The notes beneath the pieces are model-generated. The model worked only from the letters and a program-made list of their open reading frames with translations, did not search any database and had not been told where the DNA came from. From Nemertoderma westbladi (lineage: Eukaryota > Xenacoelomorpha > Nemertodermatida > Nemertodermatidae), in the NCBI GenBank assembly GCA_032718475.1, contig JAUCBJ010009064.1, forward strand, positions 46,433-110,432: a DNA stretch of 64,000 bases. The letters are read 5' to 3'. The position numbers and the translations under genes are program-made. Positions 63,251 through 64,000 of the stretch are shown here, piece by piece (positions within the stretch are counted from its first letter, which is position 1; each line of letters opens with the position of its first letter).

Positions 63251-63768
63251 GAGTAGACACTGACAGGGCTCGAACCTACAACCAATGAGTGAGTAGACAC
63301 TGACAGGGCTCGAACCTACAACCAATGAGTGAGTAGACACTGACAGGGCTCGAACCTACAACCAATGAGTGAGTGGACACTGACAGGGCTCGAACCTACA
63401 ACCAATGAGTGAGTAGACACTGACAGGGCTCGAACCTACAACCAATGAGTGAGTAGACACTGACAGGGCTCGAACCTACAACCAATGAGTGAGTGGACAC
63501 TGACAGGGCTCGAACCTACAACCAATGAGTGAGTAGACACTGACAGGGCTCGAACCTACAACCAATGAGTGAGTAGACACTGACAGGGCTCGAACCTACA
63601 ACCAATGAGTGAGTGGACACTGACAGGCTCGAACCTACAACCAATGAGTGAGTGACACTGACAGGGCTCGAACCTACAACCAATGAGTGAGTGGACACTG
63701 ACAGGGCTCGAACCTACAACCAATGAGTGAGTGGACACTGACAGGGCTCGAACCTACAACCAATGAGT
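63251..63768 (-). repeat. 40-bp tandem array with tRNA box-B-like core, 13 copies
   Basis: Units start at 63251, 63291, 63331, 63371, 63411, 63451, 63491, 63531, 63571, 63611, 63650, 63688 and 63728, with two slightly shortened units. The plus strand reads GGGCTCGAACCTACAACC in each. The minus strand reads GGTTCGAGCCC, a good box B. Variants are confined to GTAGACAC / GTGGACAC. No spacers, so it is not a CRISPR. Confidence 0.92.
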
Positions 63769-63774
63769 GAGCGG

Positions 63775-64000
63775 ACGGAACTTAAGTTTGACGTGGTTTT
63801 GCGTCGTAATAAATAATACCCAATAAAATCTTAACTACCAAAAAAATTACACTTTCAGATTAGGCAGAACAACTAACCCTATTTGACACTTGATAGACGA
63901 ACTTACCTATATCACTCTTACCATTTTTTGGATGTGTGACTAACTCTTTTGGATATCTGTTAATATACAGTATAGGCCCGAACTTGTTTGGATTTATAGG
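63775..64000. other. Non-coding end of window
   Basis: Nothing recognised. Confidence 0.4.

Noticed and set aside
63251-63768. 40-bp array as a CRISPR
   Set aside because: No unique spacers and units abut directly; the genome is eukaryotic.
1-64000. Bacterial or phage origin, operons, integrons
   Set aside because: Histone, LINEs, BEL/Pao, SINE-like repeats and splice-like sites all indicate an animal genome.

Overview
The window is metazoan nuclear DNA, most likely from an invertebrate; I cannot name the species. There are no operons, ribosome binding sites or bacterial genes. Instead it holds BEL/Pao-type LTR retrotransposons, at least five kinds of non-LTR (LINE) retrotransposon, tRNA-derived SINE-like pieces, a MITE-like element, a very large minisatellite, a histone H2B-like coding segment and one long intact host-like reading frame with a splice-acceptor-like sequence before it. 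Almost everything else is transposon-derived or simple repeat.

Layout: 1-1.55 kb is non-coding with a duplicated 150-bp block. 1.6-3.6 kb (minus) is an unrecognised, interrupted reading frame of about 640 codons. 4.8-12.05 kb (minus) is BEL/Pao copy B (gag, protease, RT, RNase H, integrase), broken by stops and frameshifts. 12.07-18.0 kb (minus) is BEL/Pao copy A, truncated inside RT but keeping a longer gag. 18.15-18.8 kb is the 5' end of a third copy (C), almost identical to the 5' end of B. 18.8-21.0 kb (minus) is a 5'-truncated RTE-like LINE with an open RT; further fragments of the same family lie at 22.3-23.1 (minus), 23.3-23.8 (plus), 29.35-29.66 (plus) and 57.9-59.35 kb (plus, inside the satellite). 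An H2B-like segment lies at 21.2-21.5 kb (minus). 24.1-25.45 kb (minus) holds remnants of two other LINEs. 27.4-28.95 kb (plus) is the intact coiled-coil plus probable beta-propeller protein. 30-36 kb holds SINE-like and dispersed repeats and a thrice-repeated exon-like segment. 36.8-39.45 kb (plus) is a decayed LINE, 39.6-44.3 kb (plus) a nearly complete CR1/L2-like LINE ending in a TAA-repeat tail, and 44.4-46.9 kb (plus) a third, 3'-truncated LINE. 48.65-60.23 kb is a minisatellite with a 28-bp unit and nested higher-order duplications. 61.27-62.13 kb is a TTAA-flanked MITE-like element. 63.25-63.77 kb is a 40-bp tandem array carrying a tRNA box-B-like sequence.

The main themes are these. 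(1) Several premature stops in the BEL/Pao copies are TGA where the paralogous copy has CGA, a signature of CpG deamination and hence of probable germline methylation of transposons. (2) Two tandem arrays carry Pol III promoter-like sequence (box A at 30.0 kb, box B at 63.3 kb), and the 28-bp satellite unit matches 23 of 26 positions of a T-arm-like sequence at 63.12 kb, suggesting that SINE or tRNA fragments seed tandem arrays here. (3) The palindromic ACCGGT word recurs in retrotransposon leaders and intergenic DNA. I found no coherent new multi-gene system; the repeat biology is the unusual part.
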